DNA of 64,000 nt from assembly GCA_963573385.1 (NCBI GenBank), contig CAUYLG010063037.1:48194-112193 (forward strand), read 5' to 3'. Source of the DNA: Cacajao melanocephalus. Its lineage: Eukaryota > Chordata > Mammalia > Primates > Pitheciidae. Both the position numbers and the translations under genes were made by a program. Positions 32,641-49,206 of this stretch are shown here, piece by piece; the stretch's first letter is position 1; each line of letters begins with the position of its first letter. Below the pieces are notes generated by a model that saw only the letters and a program-made list of their open reading frames with translations, did not search any database and was not told the origin of the DNA.

Positions 32641-32910
32641 GAGCCCTGCTGTCCAATGCTGAGCACTTAAACTGTGGCTAGTGAGGTGTTGTAAGTGAAT
32701 GCACACCGATTTTGAAAACTTAATATTAAAGAAGAGTATAACATAGCTCATTAATAATTTTTATATTGATTGTATGTTTAAAATGATAATACTTGGATAT
32801 ACTGGGATAGATAAAATATCTCACCTGTTTCTTTTGACTTTTTGATGTAGCCACTAGAAAATTTTACATTGCACATGTGGTTCACGTTATATTTCTGTTG
32901 GACAGCATTG
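32641..32910. mobile_element. hAT-type non-autonomous DNA transposon (MER3-like)
   Basis: The ends are inverted, 'tgctgtccaa' at 32647 and 'ttggacagca' at 32899. Internal 'ctgtggctagtg' and 'gtagccactag' are a subterminal inverted pair. The interior is AT-rich. No open frame for transposase. Confidence 0.65.
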
Positions 32911-33046
32911 ATCTATAGGTAGTAGATGTGTATATATTTATTTATAAATTATATCCTCTTTTACACTTTGTTTCTTATGAGAATAAACTTTAATGAAGTG
33001 TGTAATAATCATTCCCCATTATAATTTTAGATTATCTCTTCTCTGA

Positions 33047-33370
<324 letters not shown>

Positions 33371-33394
33371 TTTTTCTTTTTTTAAGAAATAGCA

Positions 33395-33535
33395 TAGGCT
33401 GGGCTCAGTGGCTCAGTATTTCCAGCACTTTGGGAGGCTGAGGCAGGCAGATTACCTGAGACTAGGAGTTCAAGACCAGCCTGGCCAACGTGGTGAAACC
33501 CTGTCTCTACTCAAAAAAAAAAAAATACAAAAATT
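33395..33535 (+). mobile_element. Alu left arm, joined to a second Alu
   Basis: 'ggctgggctcagtggctcag' to the linker 'ctcaaaaaaaaaaaaataca'. The next Alu begins immediately, and a right arm of this element was not found. Confidence 0.88.
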
Positions 33536-33820
33536 AGCTGGGTGTTGTGGCTCATGCCTGTAATCCTAACACTTCAGGCAGATCACTTGAACTCAGGAGT
33601 TCAAACCAGCCTGGGCAACATGGAGAAACTCTGTCTCTACAAAAAATTACAAAAAATTAGCTGGGTATGGTGGTGCATGCCTGTGGTCCCAGCTACTTGG
33701 GAGGCTGAGATGGAAGGATTGCTTGAGCCCAGGAGGTCAAGGCTGCAGTAAGCCATGATCATGCCACCACACTTCAGTGTAGGTGACAGAACAAGACTCT
33801 GTCTCAAAAAAAAAAAAAAG
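33536..33820 (+). mobile_element. Alu with small left-arm deletion
   Basis: Head 'gctgggtgttgtggctcatg'. 'gtaatcctaacacttcaggc' skips about 15 bases of the left arm. The right arm and A13 tail are intact. Confidence 0.92.
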
Positions 33821-33829
33821 GAAGAAAGA

Positions 33830-33852
33830 GAGACAGACAGACAGACAGACAG
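33830..33852. repeat. (GACA)n microsatellite between two Alu tails
   Basis: Five to six GACA units lie between the A-tail of a plus Alu and a minus Alu that begins 'gatgggttcttgctctgtca'. Confidence 0.95.
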
Positions 33853-34124
33853 ATGGGTTCTTGCTCTGTCACCCTGGCTGTAATGCAGTGGTGCAATCAT
33901 AGCTTACTTATTACCTTGAACTCCTTGGCTCAAGTGATCTTCCTGCTTCAGCCTCCTGAGTAGTCAGGACTACAGGGGCACACAACCTTGCCTGGCTAAT
34001 TTTTTTTTTTTTTTGAGCCTTGCTGTGTTTCCCAGGCTGATCTTGAACTCCTGCCCTCAAGCAATCCTCCTGCCTCGGCCTCTCAAAATGCTTAGATTAC
34101 AGACATGAGCCACCATGCCCAGCC
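33853..34124 (-). mobile_element. Alu, old dimer
   Basis: 'gatgggttcttgctctgtca' to 'gagccaccatgcccagcc'. With the preceding plus Alu it forms a closely spaced tail-to-tail inverted pair. Confidence 0.92.
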
Positions 34125-34564
34125 TGATTTTTCTATTTAATTATTTATAGGAAAGTATAGTTCCTTCCATATGCCCTTGACATTTTCACATAAGTTAAAT
34201 GCAGTAGGCTTCTTGTGCTTAATACTAGCACTTAATAACTGATATGACTATAGAAGGGAGTTAGTTTGAAGGTCTTTCTACTTTTCCCCTTACCCTGTAG
34301 GATGTATTTTAATAGAAGTTTCCTGCCTCAGAATAAATTTGCTTTGACATTTCTTTAACTTTCCCCCTATTACCCTAAAAAAGCAGTTTCCCCACCACAT
34401 TCTTTTTAGGAAGAGCTGAAGTTAGGCATCTTTTAGGTCTATCTTGTTCCAGTAGCCTGAGTGTTTTTGAATAGTTCATTTGTTAACTTTTCTATTCTTC
34501 AAAAATGGAAACAATTAAATTACTCCTAAAGTCTTTTTTATCTTGCCTTTTGTTACATTTTTAG
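34125..34564. other. Intron end before PDSS2 exon
   Basis: No repeat was recognised. The last 60 bases are pyrimidine-rich and end 'gttacatttttag', an ordinary 3' splice site. Confidence 0.6.
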
Positions 34565-34771
<207 letters not shown>

Positions 34772-35083
34772 TAAATAGCTAAAATGATACACAAGAAACC
34801 TTTTGCCATTTAATAAGCAGCTTTCATATTTCAAAAAATGCTTATTGTGTAGTTAAAATCTGTCAGTCCTGGATGATGATTGTTATGTAATATAAACAGT
34901 ATAATTGGTAAGGATTGTATAATTCTTACACGGTACTCTTTTAAGTGATGTTTGTCTTTTCTTACCACCTGAAACGGTTCTTGAGAGAACTCTTACATAC
35001 TGTTAAATAGCATATTTACAGACTGGAATATATTCACAGAATGGAAGAATATTTGTCATTTTTGTTACAGTTCCCTTATAGCT

Positions 35084-35413
35084 CTTTTTATTTTATTTTA
35101 TTTTATTTTATTTTATTTATTTTATTTTTTTTTGAGACGGAATCTTACTCTGTCGCCCGGTCTGGAGTGCAATGGCTCAATCTTGGTTCACTGCAACCTC
35201 TGCCTCCCGTGTTCAAGTGATTCTCCTGCCTCCGCCTCCTGAGTGGCTGAGATTATAGGCACACGCCACCATGCCTGGCTAATTTTTGTATTTTAGTAGA
35301 GAGGAGGATTTTACCATGTTGGTCAGGCTGGTCTCAAACTCCTGACCTCTCGATCTGCCTGCCTTAGCCTCCCAAAGTGCTGGGATTACAGGCGTGAGCC
35401 ACCGCACCCGGCC
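35084..35413 (-). mobile_element. Alu with (TTTTA)n tail and 11-bp TSD
   Basis: The tail is a (TTTTA)n array of about 45 bases. The body runs 'gagacggaatcttactctgt' to 'gtgagccaccgcacccggcc'. Target duplication 'cccttatagct' at 35073-35083 and 35414-35424. Confidence 0.95.
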
Positions 35414-35725
35414 CCCTTATAGCTTTTATATAAAGCATATTATGGAAAGTTAATAAAATTCAGAAATATACTAAATAAAATTGAATGCTTTAATTCTAGT
35501 GACTAATTCTTTGAATGGGCATGTGAAATCTAAAATGTACAAAGAAGAGCTGCTGTATTGTTGCCTCTGTCTGTATATTATAATTTTAAATTTTCATTTA
35601 ATATGTATTTTTCAGATGTTACTTAAATAGTTCATGGGGGGGACATATATAATATCTCCAGGTGAGCTTTTTGCATATTTTATTTAATCTTAGATTAGTT
35701 TATTAAGCAAGTCTATTTATTAAAT

Positions 35726-35858
35726 GTTTTTTTTTTTTTTTTAAAGATGGAGTTTCACCGTGTTGGTCAGGCTGGTCTTGAACTCCTGACCTCAGGTGAT
35801 CCGCCTGCCTTGGCCTCCAAAGTGCTTGGATTACAGGCGTGAACCACCACGCCCGGCC
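35726..35858 (-). mobile_element. Alu left arm only, with 8-bp TSD
   Basis: T17 tract, then 'gatggagtttcaccgtgttg' through 'gaaccaccacgcccggcc', the left monomer only. 'tattaaat' at 35718-35725 and 35859-35866. Confidence 0.88.
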
Positions 35859-35903
35859 TATTAAATCTTTATTTAAATCTTTAACTTAAAAAGTAAAATA
35901 CAG

Positions 35904-36210
35904 CCAGGTTCGGTGGCCCACACCTGTAATCTCAGCACTTTGGGAGGCTGAGGCAGGTTGATCACCTGAGGTCAGGAGTTTGTGACCAGCCTGGCCAACA
36001 TAGTGAAACCCTGTCTCTACTAAAAATACAAAAAATTAGCCAGGCTTGCTGGCAGCCACCTGTAATCCCTGCTACTCAGGGGGCTGTGGCAGGTGAATCG
36101 CTTGAACCCGGGAAGCGGAAGTTGCAGTGAGCTGAGATTGTGCCACACCAGCCTGGGCAACAAGAACGAAAATCTATCTCCAAAAAGAAATAATAATAAA
36201 AAATAAAAAC
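35904..36210 (+). mobile_element. Alu, full dimer with 10-bp TSD
   Basis: Head 'ccaggttcggtggcccacac'. The right arm lacks part of 'ctgcactcc'. The tail is AAT-rich. 'taaaatacag' at 35894-35903 and 36211-36220. Confidence 0.93.
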
Positions 36211-36300
36211 TAAAATACAGACTGCCACCCGCTAAACAAGGAATATGTTAGGGAATAATTCTGGAAAATTTTACAGGTTATTGTTAATCATCTGAAATAT

Positions 36301-36633
<333 letters not shown>

Positions 36634-36752
36634 TAAAAAACTGCATTCCTTAAGCTTCATATTTCACTGCATTAACTGGTGCTTTCTGAATATAAAACAT
36701 ATTAATGTGTATATATAGTTCATTAATTTACTCTTTTAACTGCTTCTTGTAG

Positions 36753-36884
36753 ATAAATTCTGATCTCCAGCCATTTACTAAAGAAAAGACCAGTGACTCC
36801 ATGACTTTTAATCTAAACTCAGCTCCTGTAGTCTTACATCAGGAATTTCTTGGAAGAGATTTGTGGATTAAACAGATCAGAGAG
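36753..36884 (+). CDS. PDSS2: PDSS2 internal exon (probably exon 6)
   Basis: 132 bases, 44 codons, phase 0 at both ends, between 'gcttcttgtag' and 'gtaaaatg'. The peptide starts [12 protein letters not shown], has a central [17 protein letters not shown] and ends LWIKQIRE, continuing the SHK end of the previous exon in frame. This is the region after the degenerate second Asp-rich motif, part of the all-helical prenyl synthase fold, with a serine/asparagine-rich loop. The human protein as I remember it has Val, Ile and Gly where this has Leu (position 5), Thr (position 9) and Arg (position 43). If right, these are lineage differences. The exon looks intact and functional. Confidence 0.95.
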
Positions 36885-37737
<853 letters not shown>

Positions 37738-37889
37738 TTAAAAAGCAGAGAGCTAAGTGAGTATCTGCATTCTAAAAGATTTCTCCTCTCACAACCCTTA
37801 TTGATTCTCAAAATGCTGGCAGCCAACTTAAAATTCCTCATATTCACCAAGTGGAAAACTGGAGGATTTCTTTCTGAAGAAACTGTCAA

Positions 37890-38017
37890 GACCGGGCGTG
37901 GTGGCTCACGCCTGTAATCCGAACACTTTGGAGGCCAAGGCGGGCAGATCACCTGAGGTCGGGAGTTCATGACCAGCCTGACCAACATGGTGAAACCCCG
38001 TCTTAAAAAAAAAGAAA
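37890..38017 (+). mobile_element. Alu left arm only, with 13-bp TSD
   Basis: 'gaccgggcgtggtggctcac' through 'gtgaaaccccgtct' and then an A-tail directly. Target duplication 'aagaaactgtcaa' at 37877-37889 and 38018-38030 is perfect. The AluS-type signature 'cacctgaggtcgggagttc' means it is not a FLAM fossil. Confidence 0.93.
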
Positions 38018-38159
38018 AAGAAACTGTCAAACTCAGGAGAAAAGCCCTGCAGACGTGGATACTTGGGGCCTCCTCGGTAAACATGCCATATCCTTGAGCA
38101 GTCGTCCTACAGTGAGACCCACCACTTGACGAGTCTTAGAGAATCCAAGTGCCCAGAAT

Positions 38160-38570
38160 ATCTGCTGCCTTACTCTGAAGCAGAATAGGAAAAGAGGACC
38201 ACTGGGTATTTGAGAAAAGCTGCTTCTACAAAACAGCAAATCAAAAACAAACTGATAAAAAGGGAACTTAGAGGAAATAGAGACAATGCAAGCAAAGGCA
38301 GACGTTTTTCAAAGCACTATAATCAATATACTTGACAAGGAAGGATATTACATCCATGGTATAATAAAAGATGATACATTGAAAAGGACAATTCAAGAAT
38401 TAAAAATTAGCATTCTAAAATAGAAAAATATGATTGCAGAATTTTTTTCATCAGAAGCAGAATGGAAGATACAAATGAAAAAATCTCTCGGAAAATTGGA
38501 CAAAAATGATTTTTTAAAAAGAGAAAAAAAATAAACTAAGGACTCTTTCAGGATATCTTCTATCTATTAA
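38160..38570 (+). mobile_element. L1M LINE fragment (ORF1-proximal)
   Basis: 'aaaaatatgattgcagaa', 'gaatggaagatacaaatgaa', 'aaaatctctcggaaaattgg' follow L1M sequence upstream of and into ORF1, sense strand. The left end is uncertain. Confidence 0.5.
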
Positions 38571-38583
38571 GAGTCACAGGCCA

Positions 38584-38870
<287 letters not shown>

Positions 38871-38883
38871 AAAAAGAACCACA

Positions 38884-39183
38884 GACCAGGTATGATGGCT
38901 TACACTTGTAATCCCTGTAATCCCAGCACTTTGGGAGGCCAAGGCAGGTGGATCACTTGAGGTCAGGAACTCAATACCAGCCTGGCCAACATGGTAAAAC
39001 CCTGTCTCTACTAAAAATACAAAAAGTAGCTGGGTGTGGTGGTGCATGCCTGTAATCCCAGCTTCTCAGGTGGCTGAGGCACAAGAATCACTTGAACCCA
39101 GGAGGTGGAGGTTGCAGCGAGCTGTGATGGAGTCACTGCACTCCAGCCTGAGCAACACAGCAAGAATGTCTAAAAAAAAGAAA
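38884..39183 (+). mobile_element. Alu with micro-duplication
   Basis: Head 'accaggtatgatggcttaca'. 'gtaatccctgtaatcccagc' shows a 9-base internal duplication. The tail grades into (GGAA)n. Confidence 0.92.
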
Positions 39184-39219
39184 GGAAGGAAGGAAGGAGG
39201 GAACACGGAAGGAAAGAAA

Positions 39220-39786
<567 letters not shown>

Positions 39787-39984
39787 TCATAGAGAAAACT
39801 GAAAACAGAAGTAAGAAAACGAATTTTTAAAAAGAAAAATTATGGCTGGGCTCAGTGGCTCCCGCCTGTAATCTCATCACAGCACTTTGGGAGGCTGAGG
39901 TGGGCAGATCACTTGAGGTCAGGAGTTCCAGGCCAGCCTGGCCAACATGGCGAAACCCCATCTCTATTAAAAATACAAAAATTG

Positions 39985-40575
<591 letters not shown>

Positions 40576-40794
40576 AAAAAAAAAGCAAACAAACAAAAAT
40601 TAGCCAGTGAGGTGGCCTGGGCCTGTAATCCCAGCTACTCAGGAGGCTGAGGCAGGAGAATCACTTGAACCCTGGAGTCAGAGGTTGCAGTGAGCTGATC
40701 GCACCACTGCACTGCAGCCTGGACAGCAGAGCGAGACTCCATCTCACAAAAAAAAAAAAAAAAAAAAAAACACTTTACTGAGTTTATTTGAATC

Positions 40795-40920
40795 TTATAA
40801 AATAAACTATATATAAAATAAAGTATATATAAAATAATCTAAGTTATATATAATATATAATTTATATAATATATAATATATATAATTTATATTATATATA
40901 ATATATATATATAAAATAAT
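40795..40920. repeat. AT-rich (TATA)n block
   Basis: About 125 bases of almost pure A/T, with several self-complementary TATATAAT/ATTATATA segments. Confidence 0.9.
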
Positions 40921-41044
40921 GGTCTTATTCTGTGAATACCTTCTAGTCAGAGATAGGGAACACAATTCACATAACACCTAGGAGGGACATTCCAGCCTAA
41001 ATCTCAAGTAAGTTGCTTATTAATCCTGAAATTAGTTGTTTCCA

Positions 41045-41225
41045 AATTTTTCATATTATTCACCCTCCTGGGTATCTTTGTGATCCTTTCCTTGCCTCCC
41101 CCACAGCCCTCTCCTTCAGTTTTGGATTTTATTGCAAGGTCCTTAAGGATAATAACAAATTCATCTTTGAATTACCCATAGTACCTGGCGCAGTGGCTTA
41201 CTTGGAGTAATTACCCAATTAATAT
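41045..41225 (+). mobile_element. L2 LINE 3' terminus (weak)
   Basis: 'aaggtccttaaggataataa', 'catagtacctggcgcagtgg', 'aattaatatttgtcaaaaag' resembles the L2 end. Confidence 0.45.
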
Positions 41226-41249
41226 TTGTCAAAAAGTCAGTGTGGTGTG

Positions 41250-41690
41250 GTCTTGCAGGGTGAGACTGTTTGGTGGCAGCCCTGTTTTGTTAAATAGACT
41301 TAACGTTGGTATAACAGAAATAGCTCACAGACGACCAGGATTTGGAAGGTCTAGATCAAGATTGTCCAACCCTTGTGGGCCGCATGCAGCCCAAAACAAC
41401 TTTGAAAGTAGCCCAACACAAATTTGTAAACTTTCTTAAAACATTATGAGGGCTTTTCTGCAATTTTTTGTTTAGGTCATCAGCTACCATTAGTCTTAGT
41501 ATATTTTATGTGTGGCCTGAGACAATTCTTCTTCTTCCAGTGTGGCCCAGGGAAGCCAGAAGATTGGACACTCCTGGTCTAGATTCTAAGTTGGACTCTG
41601 CTAGCATCTATGTAAACTTAATCACATTTTCTCATATCCTCATTATTCTTTTCTATAAAATTATAGCATTAAACTAGATCTTTTGCAAAG
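41250..41690 (+). mobile_element. MIR SINE, split by a hAT element
   Basis: 'cagacgaccaggatttggaa' before the hAT element and 'ggactctgctagcatctatg', 'acttaatcacattttctcat', 'atcctcattattcttttcta' after it reassemble the MIR core and tail in sense. Confidence 0.65.
41357..41576. mobile_element. hAT-type non-autonomous element with 8-bp TSD
   Basis: A 220-base element bounded by inverted ends 'caagattgtcc' and 'ggacactcctg'. It is flanked by the 8-base direct repeat 'gtctagat' (41349-41356 and 41577-41584). An 8-bp target duplication plus CAGGG-like ends is diagnostic of hAT transposons. No transposase frame is present. I did not name the MER family. Confidence 0.88.
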
Positions 41691-41706
41691 TCATTTTCAG
41701 CTCTCA

Positions 41707-43219
<1,513 letters not shown>

Positions 43220-43220
<1 letters not shown>

Positions 43221-43700
43221 ACTTAAGGAAACAAAGTGCTTGACTACAGGAGATACAATAATAAGTTGCCTAAAGGTTGTCTATGCCTAGTAGAAAGGGA
43301 ATAAGATAAATACTAATTCCTTATGTAATAAACATAAGGAATACTTATATATATATATATATATATATGTTTATTTCTTATATAATAAATATATAAACAT
43401 AAGGAATACTGTAATTCATGTCACTTGGGGAGCATAGAGGAAAGAGAATTGATGTTCAGTTGGAAAAGTCAAGAAAGGGGCTTATGAAGTCAGTATTAAT
43501 AATATGTGAGATAGACCTTAAAGAAGATTTGATAGCAAAGATGAGAAGTCGGGGCTTCCTAGACAAAGGAAACCATGAAAAAGTGATACAGGTGCAATCA
43601 TGCAGTGTATTCAAAGAAAGAAAAGTGTTTTAATTTGGATGGAATGTGAAAAACATAGGGCAGCGTCAGGGACAGATGAAGAATTGCTCTGAAATAGTAA
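43220..43700 (-). mobile_element. L2 LINE 3' region
   Basis: 'gacttaaagaagatttgat'-like sequence after 'gtgagatagacct', then 'gcttcctagacaaaggaaac', follows antisense L2. A TA repeat with duplicated flanks interrupts it at 43319-43410. Confidence 0.5.
43319..43410. repeat. (TA)n with duplicated flanks and a hairpin
   Basis: A (TA)12-like run sits between two copies of 'ataaacataaggaatact' (43328-43345 and 43393-43410). The first copy overlaps a perfect hairpin, 'ccttatgt aataa acataagg' (43319-43339). Confidence 0.9.
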
Positions 43701-43734
43701 TAACTAAAAGACTGGTTTATATATAAATATGTAC

Positions 43735-44210
43735 ATGAATGTTCAGATCAGCAATACTCACAATATCCAAAAGAGAGAAATAATCTAATGTCCATCCACT
43801 GATGAATGGATAAACAAAATGTGGTATATCCATTCAATGGAATATTACTCAACCATGAAAAGGAATGAGGTATTGATACATGCTGCAACATGCCTGGGCC
43901 TTTAAAACCTTATAAGTGAAAGAAGCCAGATGCAAAAGGCCACATATCATATGATTCCATTTATGTGAAACATCCAGGATAGGCAAGTCATAGAGACAGA
44001 AAAAAGACTGGTGGTTGCCTGGGGTTAGGAAAAGGGGAAAGGAGAGAGACTAATGGATACAGGTTTCCTTCTGGGGTAATAAAAATTCAGAACTTGTTAG
44101 TGGTGATGATTGCATAGCATTGTGAATGTACCAAATGCCACGGAATTGTACTTTTTTAAGTGGTTAAAATGATTAATTTTATGGTTATATAAAATTTGCC
44201 TAAATTTTTT
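43735..44210 (+). mobile_element. L1M LINE 3' end
   Basis: 'gatgaatggataaacaaaat', 'gtggtatatccattcaatgg', 'gtgaaagaagccagatgcaa', 'tggtggttgcctggggttag', 'ggaattgtacttttttaagt' is the canonical L1M 3' end in sense. Confidence 0.85.
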
Positions 44211-44219
44211 TAAAGACTG

Positions 44220-44640
44220 GGATGTTTGCCGACTTAAAATCAACTTGATGAAGAAGTCATGAAGCAGACATTGAAAGCTTTTAAGCCAGATATTGTCAAG
44301 GTCTGAATTGTGAGAGAGGTATATAAGATGAAAGGCTCTAGTGTATAAGATGAAAGGCACAAGGAGATACTAAAGGCAAGGAGATTAGTTAAGAAGTTTT
44401 TGGAAGCCCATTGATAAGCACAAGAGAAAAGCCCAATCAGAGTGTTGGCAATGAGAATGGGAAGATAAGGAGATTAAGCGTAAAACTCATTTCAGAAAAA
44501 ATGTGTAGGACTAGAAAACTGATCTGATAGGGAGAGGCTGGCAGGTGTGGACTAGGGAGGGGCAGTCAGAGGCTAAAACAAGGATTTTGGACTAGGATAA
44601 CAGAAAAAATCAAAACATTAACAGAAATGGGAAAGTTAAG
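44220..44640 (-). mobile_element. Possible L2 continuation
   Basis: It resembles upstream L2 sequence in antisense ('ggagattagttaagaagttt', 'ttggcaatgagaatgggaag'). The L1M end may have inserted into this L2. Confidence 0.4.
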
Positions 44641-45470
44641 TGAAAACACTGGTTCTTGACATGGCGAATTTGAAGTACACCATCAAGGTTGATGGCTGTT
44701 GCCTTGGGACCTTGCTGCTGGAGGAAGCAACTAATTTCTGCTATTAGCCTGATTTCTTTAACTCATGGCCTTTCTGAGATCCGAGTAGGTTTCTTTTCCT
44801 CGTCAAACTGTGCGATTTAAAATGTCACGTTTCTTCCAAATTCCAAGAGAGCAGCACAGCAAGAAAAACAGGTTGCAAAGAAATAACAAGACCTCTGAGC
44901 AGAGAGAGATTTGTTATATAGATAATACGAGTAGTATCTCCTCACCTGTCTCTAGTATATCTAGTATCTCCTTGCCTCTCTCCTTTTTAAAATTGGACGC
45001 CATAGCCTTCTACATCTGCTGTTGCTTCTTTTTCCCCAGTGAACTGAAGGAAGAGAATATGAGAAAATTAATTCCTTGGACATCACACCTGCCTCTAAAA
45101 GTCAATTTGTTTTCTCAGTTGAAAGAGATGGTAAAATCAGGTACCCAAGTGAAGCAGTCCAGTTCTGAATGGTGTTAACTTCCTTGCACATACCTTCTGT
45201 GCTCTCTTACTCATAGAGAATGACCAAGATAGTACAGAAAAGGCCTGCCCTGTTCCATTATATTCTGGTATCTTTCCAGCTGTGTAACTGGAAAGCCCAG
45301 CAACACAAGCCCTGCTTCTACCAAACCAATTTCAGTGGGCTGCTCTAACATCAGGGCTAGCAGATGTAGTCGATTTCTGATTTGTCACCTTTCTGTTATT
45401 TCCATACATTGTACACTGTATTTTTTTGTAGAGACAGCCAGCCTGAACTGTATTTTAAATAACATTATAG
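44641..45470. other. No recognised feature
   Basis: Contains a 122-residue plus-strand open frame (44810-45178), serine-rich, without a recognisable domain. I do not consider it a gene. Confidence 0.45.
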
Positions 45471-45758
45471 GGCTGGGTGTGGAGGCTTATGCCTGTAATC
45501 CTAGCATTTTGGGAGGCCAAGGCGGGAGGATTGCTTGAGGCCAGGAGTTGAAGACCAGCCTAGGAAACATGGCAAGATCCCATCACTACTAAAAACTTTT
45601 AAAAGTAGCTAGGTATAATGGCATGTACCTGTATTCTCAGCTATTCAGGAGGCTGAGGCTAGAGAATCTCTTGAGCCCAGGAAGTCAAGGCTACAGTGAA
45701 TCATGATTGTGTCACTGCACTCTAGCCTGGGCAACAGAGGGAGACCCTGTCAAACAAA
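45471..45758 (+). mobile_element. Alu, old dimer
   Basis: Head 'ggctgggtgtggaggcttat'. The tail is degenerate ('gtcaaacaaatgaataatta'). Confidence 0.92.
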
Positions 45759-45769
45759 TGAATAATTAG

Positions 45770-46020
45770 CTATTGTAGTAAATGTCAGTCTTCTTAGGAA
45801 CAAATGCTGAAGTATTTGGGGGTGAGCATCATGATGTCTACAACTTACTCTCAAATAATAAATGATCATGGAGAGACAGAGGGAAAACAGAAGTGGTAAG
45901 GTATTAGCAATTGGTGAACTAAGTGGAGGGCAAATGAGTGTTCATTGTATTCTTTCAACTAAAAAGTTTGTGGGGAAGGTGGTTTTCCTTGAAAGTTTAA
46001 AAAAGAAAATCTTTTAAAAT
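45770..46020 (+). mobile_element. L1 LINE 3' end (old)
   Basis: 'gctgaagtatttgggggtga', 'catgatgtctacaacttact', 'attagcaattggtgaactaa', 'gtgttcattgtattctttca' follow a common old L1 3' terminus in sense. Confidence 0.6.
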
Positions 46021-47128
<1,108 letters not shown>

Positions 47129-47317
47129 TTATTATTATTATTATATCTTCCTCTGCTAGAAATACACATGATAAGTGGCAGATTGCAGAACAAAAGGGGA
47201 AAAGTTACAGTACTCCATTCTCCTTGAGACTTAGGGAGTTTGCATAGTTGTTGTCTTTTAACCTTTGAAACCCTGATGCGCATAGAAGCACAAATTGAAA
47301 AAGACTTTAGACATAGG

Positions 47318-47455
47318 CCAGACCAGTGATCCACAAACAAATCAGAATCTCAGGGGTAGGCTGTGGAAATCTGCATTTTTCACAAGCTACCCAGGTGATT
47401 CCAATACAGCCAGCCCAGCATTTGTGAGAGCCCAGCATTTGGGAACTTCTGGTTT
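47318..47455. mobile_element. MER5A-type hAT fragment
   Basis: 'aatcagaatctcaggggtag', 'atctgcatttttcacaagct', 'acccaggtgattccaataca' is the 3' half of MER5A. A short 'cccagcattt' repeat (47415, 47432) ends it. Confidence 0.75.
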
Positions 47456-48074
47456 GGTCTGGTGCTTTACAGATCAAGAAATAAAGGCCTATATGAAAAT
47501 GTAAAAATTATTCAAGGTATTAACCAGCCAAGGACTAGAAACCATATTTTCTGGCTCCCAACATATCCATCTTCCCAGGTCACAGTGCCTCTTGGAGTGT
47601 TCACAGTTAAGATCTTAGATCTGTTGCTGTAATCAGTAGACAAGGCCTTTAAATTTTGAGGTGTACGTCTTGAAAATCTCTCTGGATATCTATTAACTTC
47701 CATTCTAAGGTCTTTTCCCTTACACACACTGCTTTTAAGGTTGAAGCACTTAATTACACTAATTCTTTTCTATCTTAGCCTTTTGTTGTTTAATTTTCAT
47801 GAAATCATTGAATTTGTTTTCTACAGATGGAAGCTTAGATTCCCTTCGTTAGTGTATTTATAAATAGAAGGTGGGTGAGAAAATGAAAATATGCCATTGT
47901 TCAATATGGTTAAAAATTATGTGTAAGGCATCAGCTAAGGGCTCCACAATGCCTACATACTAGCTCACAACCAAAACATCCAGCTTCCCTAGAACTAGGA
48001 GTGAGTAAACTGCATTTTTCCTGTGCATTTCCTGAATAAATAGTACATAACCAACACATATAAAGAAAAAGCTT
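47456..48074. other. No recognised feature
   Basis: Intronic, AT-rich. Nothing was recognised. Confidence 0.45.
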
Positions 48075-48190
48075 CACCCATTTATTCATTCACTCAGACA
48101 CTAATCTCAACTTGGGATACAGTGGTGAGCAAGAGCAAATTTCCCTGCCCTCCTGGTGGTTGGGAGACTGTAGGCAAAGCATAGCTAAAA
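48075..48190 (-). mobile_element. L2 LINE 3' terminus
   Basis: 'cccatttattcattcactca', 'gatacagtggtgagcaagag' and 'ttccctgccctcctggtggt' are antisense L2 end signatures. Confidence 0.65.
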
Positions 48191-48202
48191 CAGTATTGTG
48201 TA

Positions 48203-48466
48203 GTCAGGTGCAGGCTCACGCCTGTGATCTCAGCACTTTGGGAAGTCAAGGCAGGAAGATCACTTGCATCCATGAGTTTGAGACCAGTCTGAGCAACATA
48301 GTGAGACTCCGTCTCTATTGAAAATTAACCAGGTGTGGTGGTACATGCCTGTAGCCCAAGCTACTCAGGAAGCTGAGGATCGCTTGAACCTGAGAGGTTG
48401 AGGCTACAGTGAACTGTAATTACAGCACTGCATCAGCCTGGGTGACAGAGTAAGATGCTGTTTCAT
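48203..48466 (+). mobile_element. Alu, old, head shortened
   Basis: 'gtcaggtgcaggctcacgcc' lacks part of the head. The linker is 'ttgaaaattaaccaggtgtg'. The tail is a (CAAT)n-like run. Confidence 0.9.
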
Positions 48467-48499
48467 CAACCAATCAAATAGTCAATCAATCACACAATA

Positions 48500-48625
48500 C
48501 TTTGTAACCCTCTAGAATATAAATTCCAAGAGGGCAGATATTTTGATCTGTTTTGTTCATGCCTGTGTCTGTAGTGCCTAAGCAGTACTTGACTCATAGG
48601 AATATTTGTTGAATGAGCAACCAAG
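48500..48625 (+). mobile_element. L2 LINE 3' terminus
   Basis: 'aatataaattccaagagggc', 'gtctgtagtgcctaagcagt', 'gaatatttgttgaatgagca'. Sense orientation, opposite to the L2 piece 300 bases upstream. Confidence 0.7.
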
Positions 48626-48722
48626 AGGTGTAATAGAAACTATAGCCCCTCCCAAATTAACTATTTTACAAAAAGAGTAAGAATAGTGTTTAATGAGAAA
48701 TATTATTTATGTAGTAACCTAA

Positions 48723-49060
<338 letters not shown>

Positions 49061-49172
49061 ACTATATTTTTATAAGCTCTAAAGCTTTTTGTGAGAAAAC
49101 ATCGTATCAGTATGTCTACTCTCAGGTGTGTGTTTGGCATATGTAGATATTGTACCCATATAACAGCTGGAA

Positions 49173-49206
<34 letters not shown>

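Noticed and set aside
44810..45178. 122-residue plus-strand open frame
   Set aside because: Low-complexity serine-rich middle, no domain, no splice or promoter context.
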